This document shows positions 16,868-24,980 of a stretch of 64,000 nucleotides of DNA, piece after piece (within the stretch, counting starts at the first letter, position 1; each line of letters begins with the position of its first letter). Below the pieces are notes generated by a model, which saw nothing but the letters and a program-made list of their open reading frames with translations, did not search any database and had not been told where the DNA came from. Made by a program: the position numbers and the translations under genes. This stretch comes from Rhodococcus globerulus NBRC 14531 (GTDB taxonomy: Bacteria; Actinomycetota; Actinomycetes; Mycobacteriales; Mycobacteriaceae): positions 558,001-622,000 of the forward strand of contig NZ_BCWX01000001.1 in NCBI RefSeq assembly GCF_001894805.1. The letters run 5' to 3'.

Positions 16868-17578
16868 ATGGCAGGCAAGTGGGGCATCGAGCACGCGGTT
16901 TTTGCGGCGGCAACGGCGGCAACGGTGGCTGGGGCGGTGCTCGGCAACGAGCGTGTTCAGCAGATTGCCAAGCCGTTGATTGCGCCGTCGCTCGCGGTCA
17001 GGGTGCTGCGCAAGCGATCCGAGACGGATACCGCCGATACTGCGCTGCTCTTGGCAGGTCTTGCTGCGGCAACGATCGGTGATGTGTTCATGATCGACCC
17101 GGATAACGATGCTCGCCTGGTGAAGGGTGCGTCTTCGTTTGCCGTCATGCAGTCGAGCTATTCGGCGCTTCTGTTGCGTCGTGGTGCCAGGCCGACGAGG
17201 GCTGCGCTCAAGCCTCGGATGAGCGGGTGGTCCACGGCTTCCGGGTTGCTGCGTGCAAAAGCTCCCGAGGTCTCGATGCCGTTGACCGCGTACGGATTGC
17301 TGCTGGGAACCACGTCGACGTTGTCCGCAGATCCGGCTTTGTCGCCGGGGGCGAAGACGGTGCTGGACGTGGTGGTGCCTGGCGAGGAGCGGCGATCCTG
17401 GCTGGGTGTGGGCGGCGTGCTGTTCACCGCATCCGACGGTCTGATTGTGGTGCGGCGCTTGTTCATTCGCGGCAAGGCCGGCCGCGCGGCCGCTGAGGGT
17501 GTGATTCTGGCGTCGTATGCGGCAGCTCAGTTGATGCTTGTCGAAGGAATGCTTGCTCTCGGTCGCAAAAATGCCTGA
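16868..17578 (+). CDS. YhhN/TMEM86-like membrane protein (lysoplasmalogenase family)
   Basis: 236 residues with about seven to eight hydrophobic segments. The pattern LLLAGLAAATIGDVFMI followed by GASSFAVMQSSYSALL resembles the YhhN/TMEM86 family, whose animal members hydrolyse lysoplasmalogens. The ATG at 16868 follows CAGGAGG. Its stop overlaps the next SDR start by eight bases, so the two are translationally coupled, and the acyltransferase precedes it by 63 bases. The lipid-related context fits, but enzyme activity in this protein is inferred. Confidence 0.75.
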   Translation: MAGKWGIEHAVFAAATAATVAGAVLGNERVQQIAKPLIAPSLAVRVLRKRSETDTADTALLLAGLAAATIGDVFMIDPDNDARLVKGASSFAVMQSSYSALLLRRGARPTRAALKPRMSGWSTASGLLRAKAPEVSMPLTAYGLLLGTTSTLSADPALSPGAKTVLDVVVPGEERRSWLGVGGVLFTASDGLIVVRRLFIRGKAGRAAAEGVILASYAAAQLMLVEGMLALGRKNA

Positions 17579-18353
17579 GCGGAGCATCTTCATTACCGGG
17601 GCGGCGTCGGGAATCGGCCGTGAGGCCGCGTTGTTGTTTGCGCGCAACGGTTATCGGGTTGGCTGCTATGACATCGACGAGTCCGGGTTGACGACTCTGG
17701 CCGCCGAGATCAACGGGTTCGGGGGTGTGGCCGTGACCGGCGCACTCGACGTGACGGACCCGGAGCAGTGGTCGACGCAGTTGGCTCACTTTGTCGGTGC
17801 GTCGGGTCGACTCGACATCCTGGTCAACAACGCCGGTGTTCTGTCGTCGGGGAAGTTCGAGAGTATTTCCCTTGCTGCGCATCGCCGCATGGTCGATATC
17901 AACGTCACCGGCGTCCTCAATGGAACGCACACGGCGTTTTCGTATCTGCGTGAAACACCGGGTGCTCAGGTTGTGAATATGTGCTCGGCGTCGGCCATTT
18001 ACGGACAGCCTGAACTGGCGACATATGGGGCCACGAAGTTCGCGGTCCGAGGACTGACGGAGGCGCTCGACCTCGAATGGGCCGAACACGACATCCGAGT
18101 GATTGCACTGTGGCCTCTCTTCGTGCAGACGGCCATGGTCACCGGAATGGATACCGGTTCGACGCGATCGCTTGGAATCAAGCTCACTGCAACGGAAGTC
18201 GCGCAGGAACTCTGGGATGCGACGCGCGGCGCCGGACGCATGCCCAAGGTTCATTATCCGGTGGGAGGGCAAGCGAAAGTGCTTCTTGCCGCGTCGCGGT
18301 TCTCGCCTGCGTGGTTGTCGAGGTTGACGAACAAACGTTTAACCGGAAAGTAA
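17571..18353 (+). CDS. Short-chain dehydrogenase/reductase
   Basis: 260 residues. Rossmann motif TGAASGIGREAALL, NNAGVLSSGKF, catalytic Ser in MCSASAIYG and the YGATK Tyr/Lys pair give a complete SDR. The ATG at 17571 overlaps the end of the YhhN-like gene; the longer upstream reading would lie inside that gene. It is the third member of the plsC-YhhN-SDR operon under the TetR-type regulator and probably acts on a lipid-derived or xenobiotic carbonyl. Substrate unknown. Confidence 0.88.
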   Translation: MPERSIFITGAASGIGREAALLFARNGYRVGCYDIDESGLTTLAAEINGFGGVAVTGALDVTDPEQWSTQLAHFVGASGRLDILVNNAGVLSSGKFESISLAAHRRMVDINVTGVLNGTHTAFSYLRETPGAQVVNMCSASAIYGQPELATYGATKFAVRGLTEALDLEWAEHDIRVIALWPLFVQTAMVTGMDTGSTRSLGIKLTATEVAQELWDATRGAGRMPKVHYPVGGQAKVLLAASRFSPAWLSRLTNKRLTGK

Positions 18354-18427
18354 TCGAACTCGCGATATAGTTCGGAATCGTTTTGTGGGCCGGGTTGAGG
18401 CAGAAGACATGGGTGGAGGTAGTCGCG

Positions 18428-19021
18428 GTGGTTCGTGTCCGGGTGGGATTGCTGTGTCTGAGTGTGGGTTCGGCGTTACTGCTCACCGGTTGTGGTGGTG
18501 ATGCGCAGTCTGCGCCGACGCCGACCACGCAATCCAGTACAGCAGTCTCGACCACGACCCAGGTAACGACGACCGTTCCGGTACCTGTCACCACGACGAC
18601 GGCCGCGCCCACAACTGTGCCGCCGACAACCACATTGACGGACGTGCACTTCGAGCGCAACGAGTCCTACTACTTCACCACTCCGGACGGGAACTTCCAG
18701 TGTGGCATCATCAGATTGCCCACCCGCATCGAAGCCGGGTGTGAGGGAACGACAACTCCGGTGCCGCCGCGCCCGGACAGTTGCATGGTGAACTGGGGCA
18801 ACGGAATTCGTGTTCAAGATGAGGGTGAAGGTGCCTTCATGTGCTCTGGTGGCCCGGTGTACATGTCCGGCGGACCCGAAGCTGATCCGGTGCTTCCGCC
18901 CGGAACGCCACTGTCTAAGCTGGGCTTCACATGTACTACCACGGCGACGGATGTCTCGTGTGTCAACGAGCAGACCACACACGGATTCACCGTGGCTGCC
19001 GATTCCAACGAGGTGTTCTGA
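18428..19021 (+). CDS. Secreted lipoprotein with Thr-rich linker (Rv0381c-neighbourhood protein)
   Basis: 197 residues. The GTG at 18428 is selected because GGAGG lies 9 bases upstream and because it yields a short lipoprotein signal ending LLTGC at about residue 22; earlier codons would give an implausibly long N-region. The mature part has a Thr/Pro/Val linker (about 30-75) and a Cys-containing domain (six Cys, about 80-197) with YYFTTPDGNFQCGI. No family recognised with confidence. Its stop TGA overlaps the ATG of the TrmH gene, so the two are coupled. Confidence 0.75.
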   Translation: MVRVRVGLLCLSVGSALLLTGCGGDAQSAPTPTTQSSTAVSTTTQVTTTVPVPVTTTTAAPTTVPPTTTLTDVHFERNESYYFTTPDGNFQCGIIRLPTRIEAGCEGTTTPVPPRPDSCMVNWGNGIRVQDEGEGAFMCSGGPVYMSGGPEADPVLPPGTPLSKLGFTCTTTATDVSCVNEQTTHGFTVAADSNEVF

Positions 19022-19701
19022 TGTCCGACGTGAGCGTAGAACCGGCCGACGAGGTCGGTCCGACAGAATGGGGCGAAAACCCGAACGGCGTCGGCCCGTG
19101 GGCGGAGTTTCACGGGACGGACCTCCCAACCGACAAGCGCTACGACCCGCTGCTTCTGCTGGAGGGTGACCGTCGAAACGTGTTGGACGAGTACAGGTAC
19201 TGGACACGCGAGGCGATTGTCGATGACATCGACTCGCGGCGTCATCCGATGCACGTGGCCATCGAGAATTTTGCGCACGACGCCAACATCGGCACCGTGG
19301 TTCGTACTGCCAACGCGTTTGCCGCAGCGGCCGTGCATATCGTGGGCCGGCGACGGTGGAACCGCCGCGGCGCCATGGTCACCGATCGGTACCAACACAT
19401 CGTTCACCATGCTGACATCGGCGAGTTGGTCGAGTACGCACGTGAGAATTCGCTCACTATCGTTGCCGTCGACAACACCCCCGGATCGGTACCACTCGAA
19501 ACCGCGAGCCTGCCGAGAGACTGCATTCTGCTGTTCGGCCAGGAGGGTCCAGGAGTGACCGAACTGGCGAAAGAGGTTGCGTCCATGACGGTATCGATTG
19601 CACAATTCGGCTCGACCCGCAGCATCAACGCCGGCGTCGCGGCAGGTATCGCGATGCATGCCTGGGTGCGGGAGCACGCGGATCTGCGTAACTCCCGCTG
19701 A
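19021..19701 (+). CDS. TrmH/SpoU-family RNA methyltransferase
   Basis: 226 residues, SPOUT fold. Methylates a ribose 2'-OH in rRNA or tRNA using SAM. The three SpoU motifs are present: ENFAHDANIGTVVRTA (motif 1, catalytic Arg), LLFGQEGPGV (motif 2) and GSTRSINAGVAAGIAM (motif 3 knot). The N-terminal ~60 residues carry no extra domain that I recognise. The ATG at 19021 overlaps the lipoprotein stop. A homologous gene lies near pyrE in M. tuberculosis (Rv0380c, recalled). The target nucleotide is unknown. Confidence 0.92.
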   Translation: MSDVSVEPADEVGPTEWGENPNGVGPWAEFHGTDLPTDKRYDPLLLLEGDRRNVLDEYRYWTREAIVDDIDSRRHPMHVAIENFAHDANIGTVVRTANAFAAAAVHIVGRRRWNRRGAMVTDRYQHIVHHADIGELVEYARENSLTIVAVDNTPGSVPLETASLPRDCILLFGQEGPGVTELAKEVASMTVSIAQFGSTRSINAGVAAGIAMHAWVREHADLRNSR

Positions 19702-19768
19702 CCTTGCCGGAGTCTGTTAGCTGGGTAGGCGCTAGCGCCGCAGGCTCCGAGGGGACAGGATATGTCTT

Positions 19769-20890
19769 ATGCAGCAAGTGTGGGCGGAACGCGCAGATGC
19801 GGCCGAAGGAGCCATTGTCAGTCGGCATCTGCGACGGTTGTGGGCAATGCCGAGAACAGCGCTGGGTGTCGTGGCGTGGCCGGCGGTGCGCCGCGAGCGC
19901 ATGTTCCGCCCGTGGCATTACTGGTGGCAGGCGCATCTGCTCGATACTGCCGTCGACGCGCTCGAACGTGACCCGACGCCCAAGCGTCGTCGTCGGATTG
20001 CCAAGGTTGCCCGCAGCGTCCGGGTTCGCAACGTCAGGTCCTGGACCAACAGCTACTACGACGACATGGCCTGGCTTGGGTTGTCGCTCGAACGCGCCCA
20101 ACGGCTGTTTGCACTGGACCATCGCAGCGCCGTACAAGCTCTCGAATCTCAACTCTTCGACTCGTGGTCGCCGGAGGACGGTGGCGGAATTCCCTGGTGC
20201 AAGGGTTCCGATTTCTACAACACCCCGGCCAACGGCCCCGCCGGGATCATGCTTGCTCGGACTGGCAAGCTGTGGCGAGCTCAGGCGCACGCCGACTGGA
20301 TCGAGGAGACTCTGCGTGATCCCGAATCAGGTCTGATCTTCGACGGTATCCGCCGCGACGGAACGCTCGAACGGGCCATTTACTCGTATTGCCAAGGAGT
20401 CACTCTCGGCCTGGAGACGGAACTGGCGACACGGTTGGGTGAACCGAGGCACCGCGAGCGGGTTCATGCCCTCGTCAACGCGGTCTACGACGGTTTGACC
20501 GATCGCGGCGTCATCATCGGAGGCGGCGGCGGCGACGGTGGCCTGTTCAACGCGATCCTGGTGCGGTATCTGGCGTTTGTCGTGGTCAACCTGACCTGGG
20601 AGAGCAACGAGGACATTCGGGCGAAGGAGATCGCCGCGCAGATCGTGCTGGCGTCGGCGGAAGCCGCCTGGAAGAACCGCCTCGAGGTGGAGGGGTTACC
20701 GCTGTTCGGTCACGACTGGACCCGCGACGCCACGCTGCCGAGGCTTTCCGGGGAACTGGCGACGTTCACGGGAGGTTCGGTGCGATCGTCGAGCGTCCCG
20801 GAGCGTGACCTGTCAGTGCAGTTGGGCGGTTGGATGCTGATGGAAGCCGCATACGTCGTCTCAGCGGCGGGATATCCGCGTAAACGCTGA
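19769..20890 (+). CDS. GH76-type glycoside hydrolase-like protein, cytoplasmic
   Basis: 373 residues without signal peptide or membrane segment. The all-alpha (alpha/alpha)6 pattern with SYYDDMAWLGL at about 95-105 and GGIPWCKGSDFYNTPANGP resembles family GH76, which contains endo-alpha-1,6-mannanases. The mannan core of mycobacterial-type lipoglycans is alpha-1,6-linked, but a cytoplasmic enzyme would not reach it, so the natural substrate is open. A homologue sits beside dedA and fba in M. tuberculosis (Rv0365c, recalled). The ATG at 19769 follows GGGGACAGG. Confidence 0.82.
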   Translation: MQQVWAERADAAEGAIVSRHLRRLWAMPRTALGVVAWPAVRRERMFRPWHYWWQAHLLDTAVDALERDPTPKRRRRIAKVARSVRVRNVRSWTNSYYDDMAWLGLSLERAQRLFALDHRSAVQALESQLFDSWSPEDGGGIPWCKGSDFYNTPANGPAGIMLARTGKLWRAQAHADWIEETLRDPESGLIFDGIRRDGTLERAIYSYCQGVTLGLETELATRLGEPRHRERVHALVNAVYDGLTDRGVIIGGGGGDGGLFNAILVRYLAFVVVNLTWESNEDIRAKEIAAQIVLASAEAAWKNRLEVEGLPLFGHDWTRDATLPRLSGELATFTGGSVRSSSVPERDLSVQLGGWMLMEAAYVVSAAGYPRKR

Positions 20891-20925
20891 GCGCCAGAGC
20901 CTCAGCCGGGCAAACGCTAAAGGCG

Positions 20926-21588
20926 TCAGTCCAGAACTTCCTCGACCTCGACGTCCTCGGCGGGGCGGGCCATTTCCTTGCGGTACTGCCAGATGCCGAG
21001 ACCGGTGCCGACGACCAGGCTCACGGTCATCACGATCAGGACCGCCGGCAGGAGCCAGGGGACACGATCGAGGAACGAGCCGCCGTAGAAGCCGATCAGC
21101 AGCAGAACCGGCGCCCAGATGATTGCGCCGATGGTGCTGGCCACGGTGTATCGCGTGTGGTTCATCTTGGCTGCGCCCGCGACCATGGGGCACAGGGTGC
21201 GTATCCAGGGGATCCACCGGGCGATCAGGACAGCCCAGAAGCCGTGTCTCTCCAGCAGGATGTTGACCCGGTGCAGGTTTTTCTCGGTGAAGTATTTGCC
21301 ACCTTTGCGGGCCTTGATGTGGTTGCCCGTTCGGTGACCGATGACGTACCCGACCTGATTGCCGGCAATGGCGGCGATCATGGCGCCCACCGAGAGAGCC
21401 CACACGTGTCCGGCGCCGGATTCGTGGCCGGCCAGCACAATTCCTGCAGTGATGAGGAGAGAATCGCCGGGAAGGAACAACCCCAGAATGATCGCGCATT
21501 CGATGAAGACGAATGTCACGACGATGATCCACACCAGCGCAGGACCAGCGGTTTCGAGGGGACCGAAACTGCCGGACGCGAGTGTCAT
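20926..21588 (-). CDS. DedA-family membrane protein
   Basis: 220 residues with four to five membrane segments. DedA hallmarks are FLPGDSLLITAG near the N-terminal half, GNQVGYVIG, and the conserved RWIPWIRTLCPMVAGAAKM segment. DedA proteins are thought to move or scramble lipids and to support proton-motive-force homeostasis. The C-terminus is acidic (DVEVEEVLD). It lies directly downstream of a paralogue on the same strand (32 bases), giving a tandem pair next to fba as in the mycobacterial arrangement. Confidence 0.92.
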   Translation of the reverse strand: MTLASGSFGPLETAGPALVWIIVVTFVFIECAIILGLFLPGDSLLITAGIVLAGHESGAGHVWALSVGAMIAAIAGNQVGYVIGHRTGNHIKARKGGKYFTEKNLHRVNILLERHGFWAVLIARWIPWIRTLCPMVAGAAKMNHTRYTVASTIGAIIWAPVLLLIGFYGGSFLDRVPWLLPAVLIVMTVSLVVGTGLGIWQYRKEMARPAEDVEVEEVLD

Positions 21589-21619
21589 GGTGGTCAGTTT
21601 CTTGCCTCGGTTCTGGTGA

Positions 21620-22354
21620 TCAGTGAGTCGGTTCCTCGGTCACGGATTCCGAATTGTCCGTAGTTGAAGTATTCGCCGTTTCACCGCGTCGTGACGCGAG
21701 AAGGCGCTTTCCGATTTCGAAAACGATCGGCAGGACAGACACCAGGACGATCAAGATGAAGATGTAGTCGACGTTGTCGCGGATGAATTCGATCTGACCG
21801 AGGAGGTAGCCGAGCATCGTGACGCCGGCACCCCACAGAATGCCACCGACGATGTTGTAGGTGAGGAAGAGCGAGTACTTCATCTTCGATGCGCCGGCGA
21901 CAACCGGAGCGAACGTGCGCACGATCGGCACGAAGCGGGCCAGGATGATGGTGATCGGGCCGTGCTTTTCGAAGAACGCGTGTGATTCGTCGATGTACTT
22001 CTTCTTGAAGAACTTCGCGTCGTCGTTCTTGAACAGCGCAGTTCCACCCTTGGCGCCGATGTAGAAACCGACCTGGTCACCGAGGATCGCCGCAATCGGA
22101 ATGGTCACCAACAGCACCCACAACGGCGCGAACGGCTCGATCTCGGTGGATTTGGACGCCGCGATCAACCCTGCGGTGAAGAGGAGGGAATCGCCGGGCA
22201 GGAGCGGAAACAGTAGGCCGGATTCGATGAAGACCACCAGAAGCAATCCCACCAGAACCCACGTTCCGAAGGAGTTCAAGAGGTTCACGGGATCGAGGAA
22301 GCCGGGCAGCAAGGCCAGGTTCGTCACGGATTCAGTTGCTGCCTGCACATTCAC
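21620..22354 (-). CDS. DedA-family membrane protein (second copy)
   Basis: 244 residues. Shares LLPGDSLLFTAGLIA, GDQVGFYIG and RFVPIVRTFAPVVAGASKM with the downstream paralogue but has a longer C-terminal tail rich in Thr/Glu. The GTG at 22354 is preferred to upstream codons, which would extend a basic, non-conserved stretch into the fba promoter. It is divergent from fba, as I recall for Rv0364/Rv0363c. Two different DedA genes in tandem suggest non-identical roles. Confidence 0.88.
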   Translation of the reverse strand: MNVQAATESVTNLALLPGFLDPVNLLNSFGTWVLVGLLLVVFIESGLLFPLLPGDSLLFTAGLIAASKSTEIEPFAPLWVLLVTIPIAAILGDQVGFYIGAKGGTALFKNDDAKFFKKKYIDESHAFFEKHGPITIILARFVPIVRTFAPVVAGASKMKYSLFLTYNIVGGILWGAGVTMLGYLLGQIEFIRDNVDYIFILIVLVSVLPIVFEIGKRLLASRRGETANTSTTDNSESVTEEPTH

Positions 22355-22536
22355 GGAGGCCAGACTACCGGGAGCGTCTGAGTGTTTCCCACTGCTGCAG
22401 GTCACCGCGTCGTCCACGTCACGGCGAGACCGCAAAGAGACGTGGCGACCACGACTTGCCATACTGCTAGGACCACACGAAGCGCTTTATACATCGTCGA
22501 GCGCTCCGAACGACACGTAAATGGAGGACTCCCGCC

Positions 22537-23574
22537 GTGCCTATCGCAACTCCCGAGGTCTATGCCGAGATGCTGAGTCGGGCCAAGGAGCATTCCTTTG
22601 CCTTCCCCGCTATCAACTGTGTCGGCTCCGAATCCATCAACGCAGCCATCAAGGGCTTTGCAGACGCCGGCAGTGACGGCATCATCCAGTTCTCGACCGG
22701 CGGTGCCGAGTTCGGTTCCGGTCTGGGCATCAAGGACATGGTTACCGGTGCTGCTGCACTCGCCGAGTTCGCGCACGTGATTGCCGCCAAGTACGACGTC
22801 ACCATCGCGCTGCACACCGATCACTGCCCGAAGGACAAGCTGGACACGTTTGTGCGTCCACTGCTCGCCATCTCGCAGGAACGCGTCAACGCCGGCCGTA
22901 ACCCGCTCTTCCAGTCCCACATGTGGGACGGATCGGCTGTCCCGATCGACGAGAACCTGGCGATCGCCAAGGAACTGCTTGCACTGTCGAAAGCTGCAAA
23001 CATCATCCTCGAGGTCGAGATCGGTGTTGTCGGCGGCGAAGAAGACGGCGTCGAAGCCGAGATCAACGACAAGCTGTACACCTCGAAGGAAGACTTCGAG
23101 AAGACGGTCGACGCTCTGGGCGTCGGCGAGCAGGGCAAGTACCTCCTCGCTGCCACCTTCGGCAACGTGCACGGTGTGTACAAGCCGGGCAACGTCAAGC
23201 TCAAGCCCGAGGTTCTCGACGAGGGCCAGCGCGTTGCCGCAGCGAAGCTCGGCCTCGCTGCCGGCTCGCAGCCGTTCGACTTCGTGTTCCACGGTGGATC
23301 GGGCTCGCTGAAGTCCGAGATCGAGGCTTCGCTGAACTTCGGCGTCGTGAAGATGAACGTCGACACCGACACGCAGTACGCGTTCTCGCGTCCGATCGCG
23401 GGTCACTTCTTCACCAACTACGACGGCGTCCTCAAGGTCGACGGTGAGGTCGGAAACAAGAAGGCTTACGACCCGCGCAGCTACCTCAAGAAGGCCGAAG
23501 CAGGCATGACTGCTCGTGTCATCGAGGCGTGCAACGACCTGAAGTCGGCCGGCCGCTCGGTGTCCGGAGGCTAG
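22537..23574 (+). CDS. fba: Class II fructose-bisphosphate aldolase
   Basis: 345 residues. Zn2+-dependent cleavage of fructose 1,6-bisphosphate to dihydroxyacetone phosphate and glyceraldehyde 3-phosphate. Metal and substrate residues are visible in ALHTDHCPK, in NVHGVYKPG and in FHGGSGS; KMNVDTDTQYAF completes the phosphate site. Length fits the class IIA mycobacterial type. The GTG at 22537 follows GGAGGA. The gene ends at a perfect 22-pair hairpin. Confidence 0.97.
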   Translation: MPIATPEVYAEMLSRAKEHSFAFPAINCVGSESINAAIKGFADAGSDGIIQFSTGGAEFGSGLGIKDMVTGAAALAEFAHVIAAKYDVTIALHTDHCPKDKLDTFVRPLLAISQERVNAGRNPLFQSHMWDGSAVPIDENLAIAKELLALSKAANIILEVEIGVVGGEEDGVEAEINDKLYTSKEDFEKTVDALGVGEQGKYLLAATFGNVHGVYKPGNVKLKPEVLDEGQRVAAAKLGLAAGSQPFDFVFHGGSGSLKSEIEASLNFGVVKMNVDTDTQYAFSRPIAGHFFTNYDGVLKVDGEVGNKKAYDPRSYLKKAEAGMTARVIEACNDLKSAGRSVSGG

Positions 23575-23590
23575 AACTGCTCGATCGAAA

Positions 23591-23637
23591 AACTGTGCGC
23601 GCCCACGAAGTCGAAGACTTCGTGGGCGCGCACAGTT
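23591..23637. terminator. Perfect 22-base-pair bidirectional terminator
   Basis: Left arm 23591-23612, loop GAA, right arm 23616-23637, with no mismatch. It separates convergent fba and the Rv0361-like membrane protein, ending 17 bases before the latter's stop. Confidence 0.9.
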
Positions 23638-23654
23638 GGTTACGGTTCGAGTGT

Positions 23655-24440
23655 TTAACCGGTCTGGCTCGGGTCGCAGACCTTCCAGGTTCCGTCCTGG
23701 CGTTCCAGATCGAAGGTTCGCCACGACCGTTCCCCGGTTGCCGGGATGCTCGCCTCAACTTGGGCGATAGCAGTGTCGTCGGTGATTCGGACGGCGTCGA
23801 CGGCGCTGACCTGGGGAATCGTCTTCTGCGTTACCGCATTCTGGTGGACCTGGGCAAAAGCGTCGTCCGGGACGGACTGGTAGTAGTCGGCGAGAGAACC
23901 ACACGTTGCGGTGCGCAGAGCGGCAATGTCACCGGACGCGAGAGCGTCGACGTACGTGCTGATCGCCGTTTGGACCTTAGCTTCCGGTGAGTTTTCCCCG
24001 CTGCTGCTCTCGGACGAGACATACAGAGCGACGCCGATCGCGGCCACGATGGCGACAGCGGCTGCTCCCGCGGCGATGTACCATCCCTTGCCACCGCGCT
24101 TCGTCTGCTCCGGCGCGGCCGGCTCGATTCGAGTGGGAAGAGGCTGCTGCGGCGGAATTCCGGCTGCTACTCCGACGCGTTGCGGCGCGGCGCGGACCGG
24201 CTGTGGTGCCTTGGGCTGCGGCGACGGACGTGGCGGCGACTGACGTTGCGGTGCCTGGGGCGGCGGCATCTGGGGCTGCTGTGCCTTGGGAATGGCTACG
24301 GTTGCGGGCTCAGGCGCCGGGGGCTTCGGAGACGCCTTGGGGATCGCGACGGTGGCGGGTTCAGTCGGCGTCGAACTTTCCGGCGCGCCCTGTTTTTCCG
24401 GCGCGCCCTTTGTCGAGTTGTCGTCTTTCGAGTCCGGCAC
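23655..24440 (-). CDS. Pro/Ala-rich single-pass membrane protein (Rv0361-like)
   Basis: 261 residues from a GTG. The N-terminal ~115 residues are Pro/Gln/Ala-rich with two copies of EPATVAIPKA and are predicted cytoplasmic. One membrane helix lies at about 122-142, followed by a DUF4878/NTF2-like extracytoplasmic domain (about 150-261) with two Cys (TCGSLADYY and KVCDPS). Such domains fold like lumazine-binding proteins but usually lack known activity. Its position opposite fba and beside the DUF3151 gene matches Rv0361 of M. tuberculosis as I recall it. A related short protein is at 56927. Confidence 0.8.
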   Translation of the reverse strand: MPDSKDDNSTKGAPEKQGAPESSTPTEPATVAIPKASPKPPAPEPATVAIPKAQQPQMPPPQAPQRQSPPRPSPQPKAPQPVRAAPQRVGVAAGIPPQQPLPTRIEPAAPEQTKRGGKGWYIAAGAAAVAIVAAIGVALYVSSESSSGENSPEAKVQTAISTYVDALASGDIAALRTATCGSLADYYQSVPDDAFAQVHQNAVTQKTIPQVSAVDAVRITDDTAIAQVEASIPATGERSWRTFDLERQDGTWKVCDPSQTG

Positions 24441-24455
24441 CGGTCATCCTTCGGT

Positions 24456-24477
24456 CTGGGGCAATTGACGTCCCCAG
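24456..24477. promoter_or_regulatory. Short inverted repeat in a divergent promoter
   Basis: CTGGGG, ten bases, CCCCAG, lying just upstream of the membrane-protein GTG and facing the DUF3151 gene. Could be an operator; no regulator is adjacent. Confidence 0.25.
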
Positions 24478-24563
24478 CGTAACGATCGGTCGAATCCGGT
24501 CGTAACGGCGACCACGGGTGAGGCGGTCCGGTGCCCACGGACCGCAGCGGGCACAATAAGCCC

Positions 24564-24980
24564 ATGACCCAATTCGGTGACCTGCTCGGACCCAAGCCCA
24601 CTCTGCTTCCCGGCGACGACGACGCGGAATCGGCCCTGCTCAACCACGCTGATCCGGCTCAGGTAGCGGCTGATCATCCCACTGCGTCCATCGCGTGGGC
24701 TTATCTGGCCGAGGCCGCATTCGAGAGCGGCGCAACCATCACCGCGTACGCCTACGCGCGCACCGGTTACCACCGCGGACTCGATCAGCTTCGTCGCAAT
24801 GGTTGGAAGGGCTTCGGGCCCGTCCCGTACAGCCATGAGCCCAATCGCGGTTTCCTCCGTTGTGTAGCAGTGCTGGCCAAGGCCGCGCAGTCGATCGGTG
24901 AGACAGACGAGTACGCCCGCTGCCTGGACCTGCTCGAGGATTGCGACCCCAACGCTGCCGAAGCGCTTGGCGTCGGTTAG
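24564..24980 (+). CDS. DUF3151 protein (Rv0360c-like)
   Basis: 138 residues, conserved in actinobacteria without an assigned function. Predicted all-helical with ASIAWAYLAEAAFESG, AYAYARTGYHRGLDQLRR and a C-terminal helix ending CLDLLEDCDPNAAEALG, reminiscent of a TPR-like scaffold. The ATG at 24564 is chosen over an upstream in-frame codon that adds a non-conserved tail. It is divergent from the Rv0361-like gene. The next gene overlaps its 3' end. Confidence 0.85.
   Translation: MTQFGDLLGPKPTLLPGDDDAESALLNHADPAQVAADHPTASIAWAYLAEAAFESGATITAYAYARTGYHRGLDQLRRNGWKGFGPVPYSHEPNRGFLRCVAVLAKAAQSIGETDEYARCLDLLEDCDPNAAEALGVG

Noticed and set aside
16079-17647. Minus-strand open frame of 522 codons opposite the plsC/YhhN genes
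   Set aside because: Antisense shadow; the plus-strand genes have clear family motifs and ribosome binding sites.
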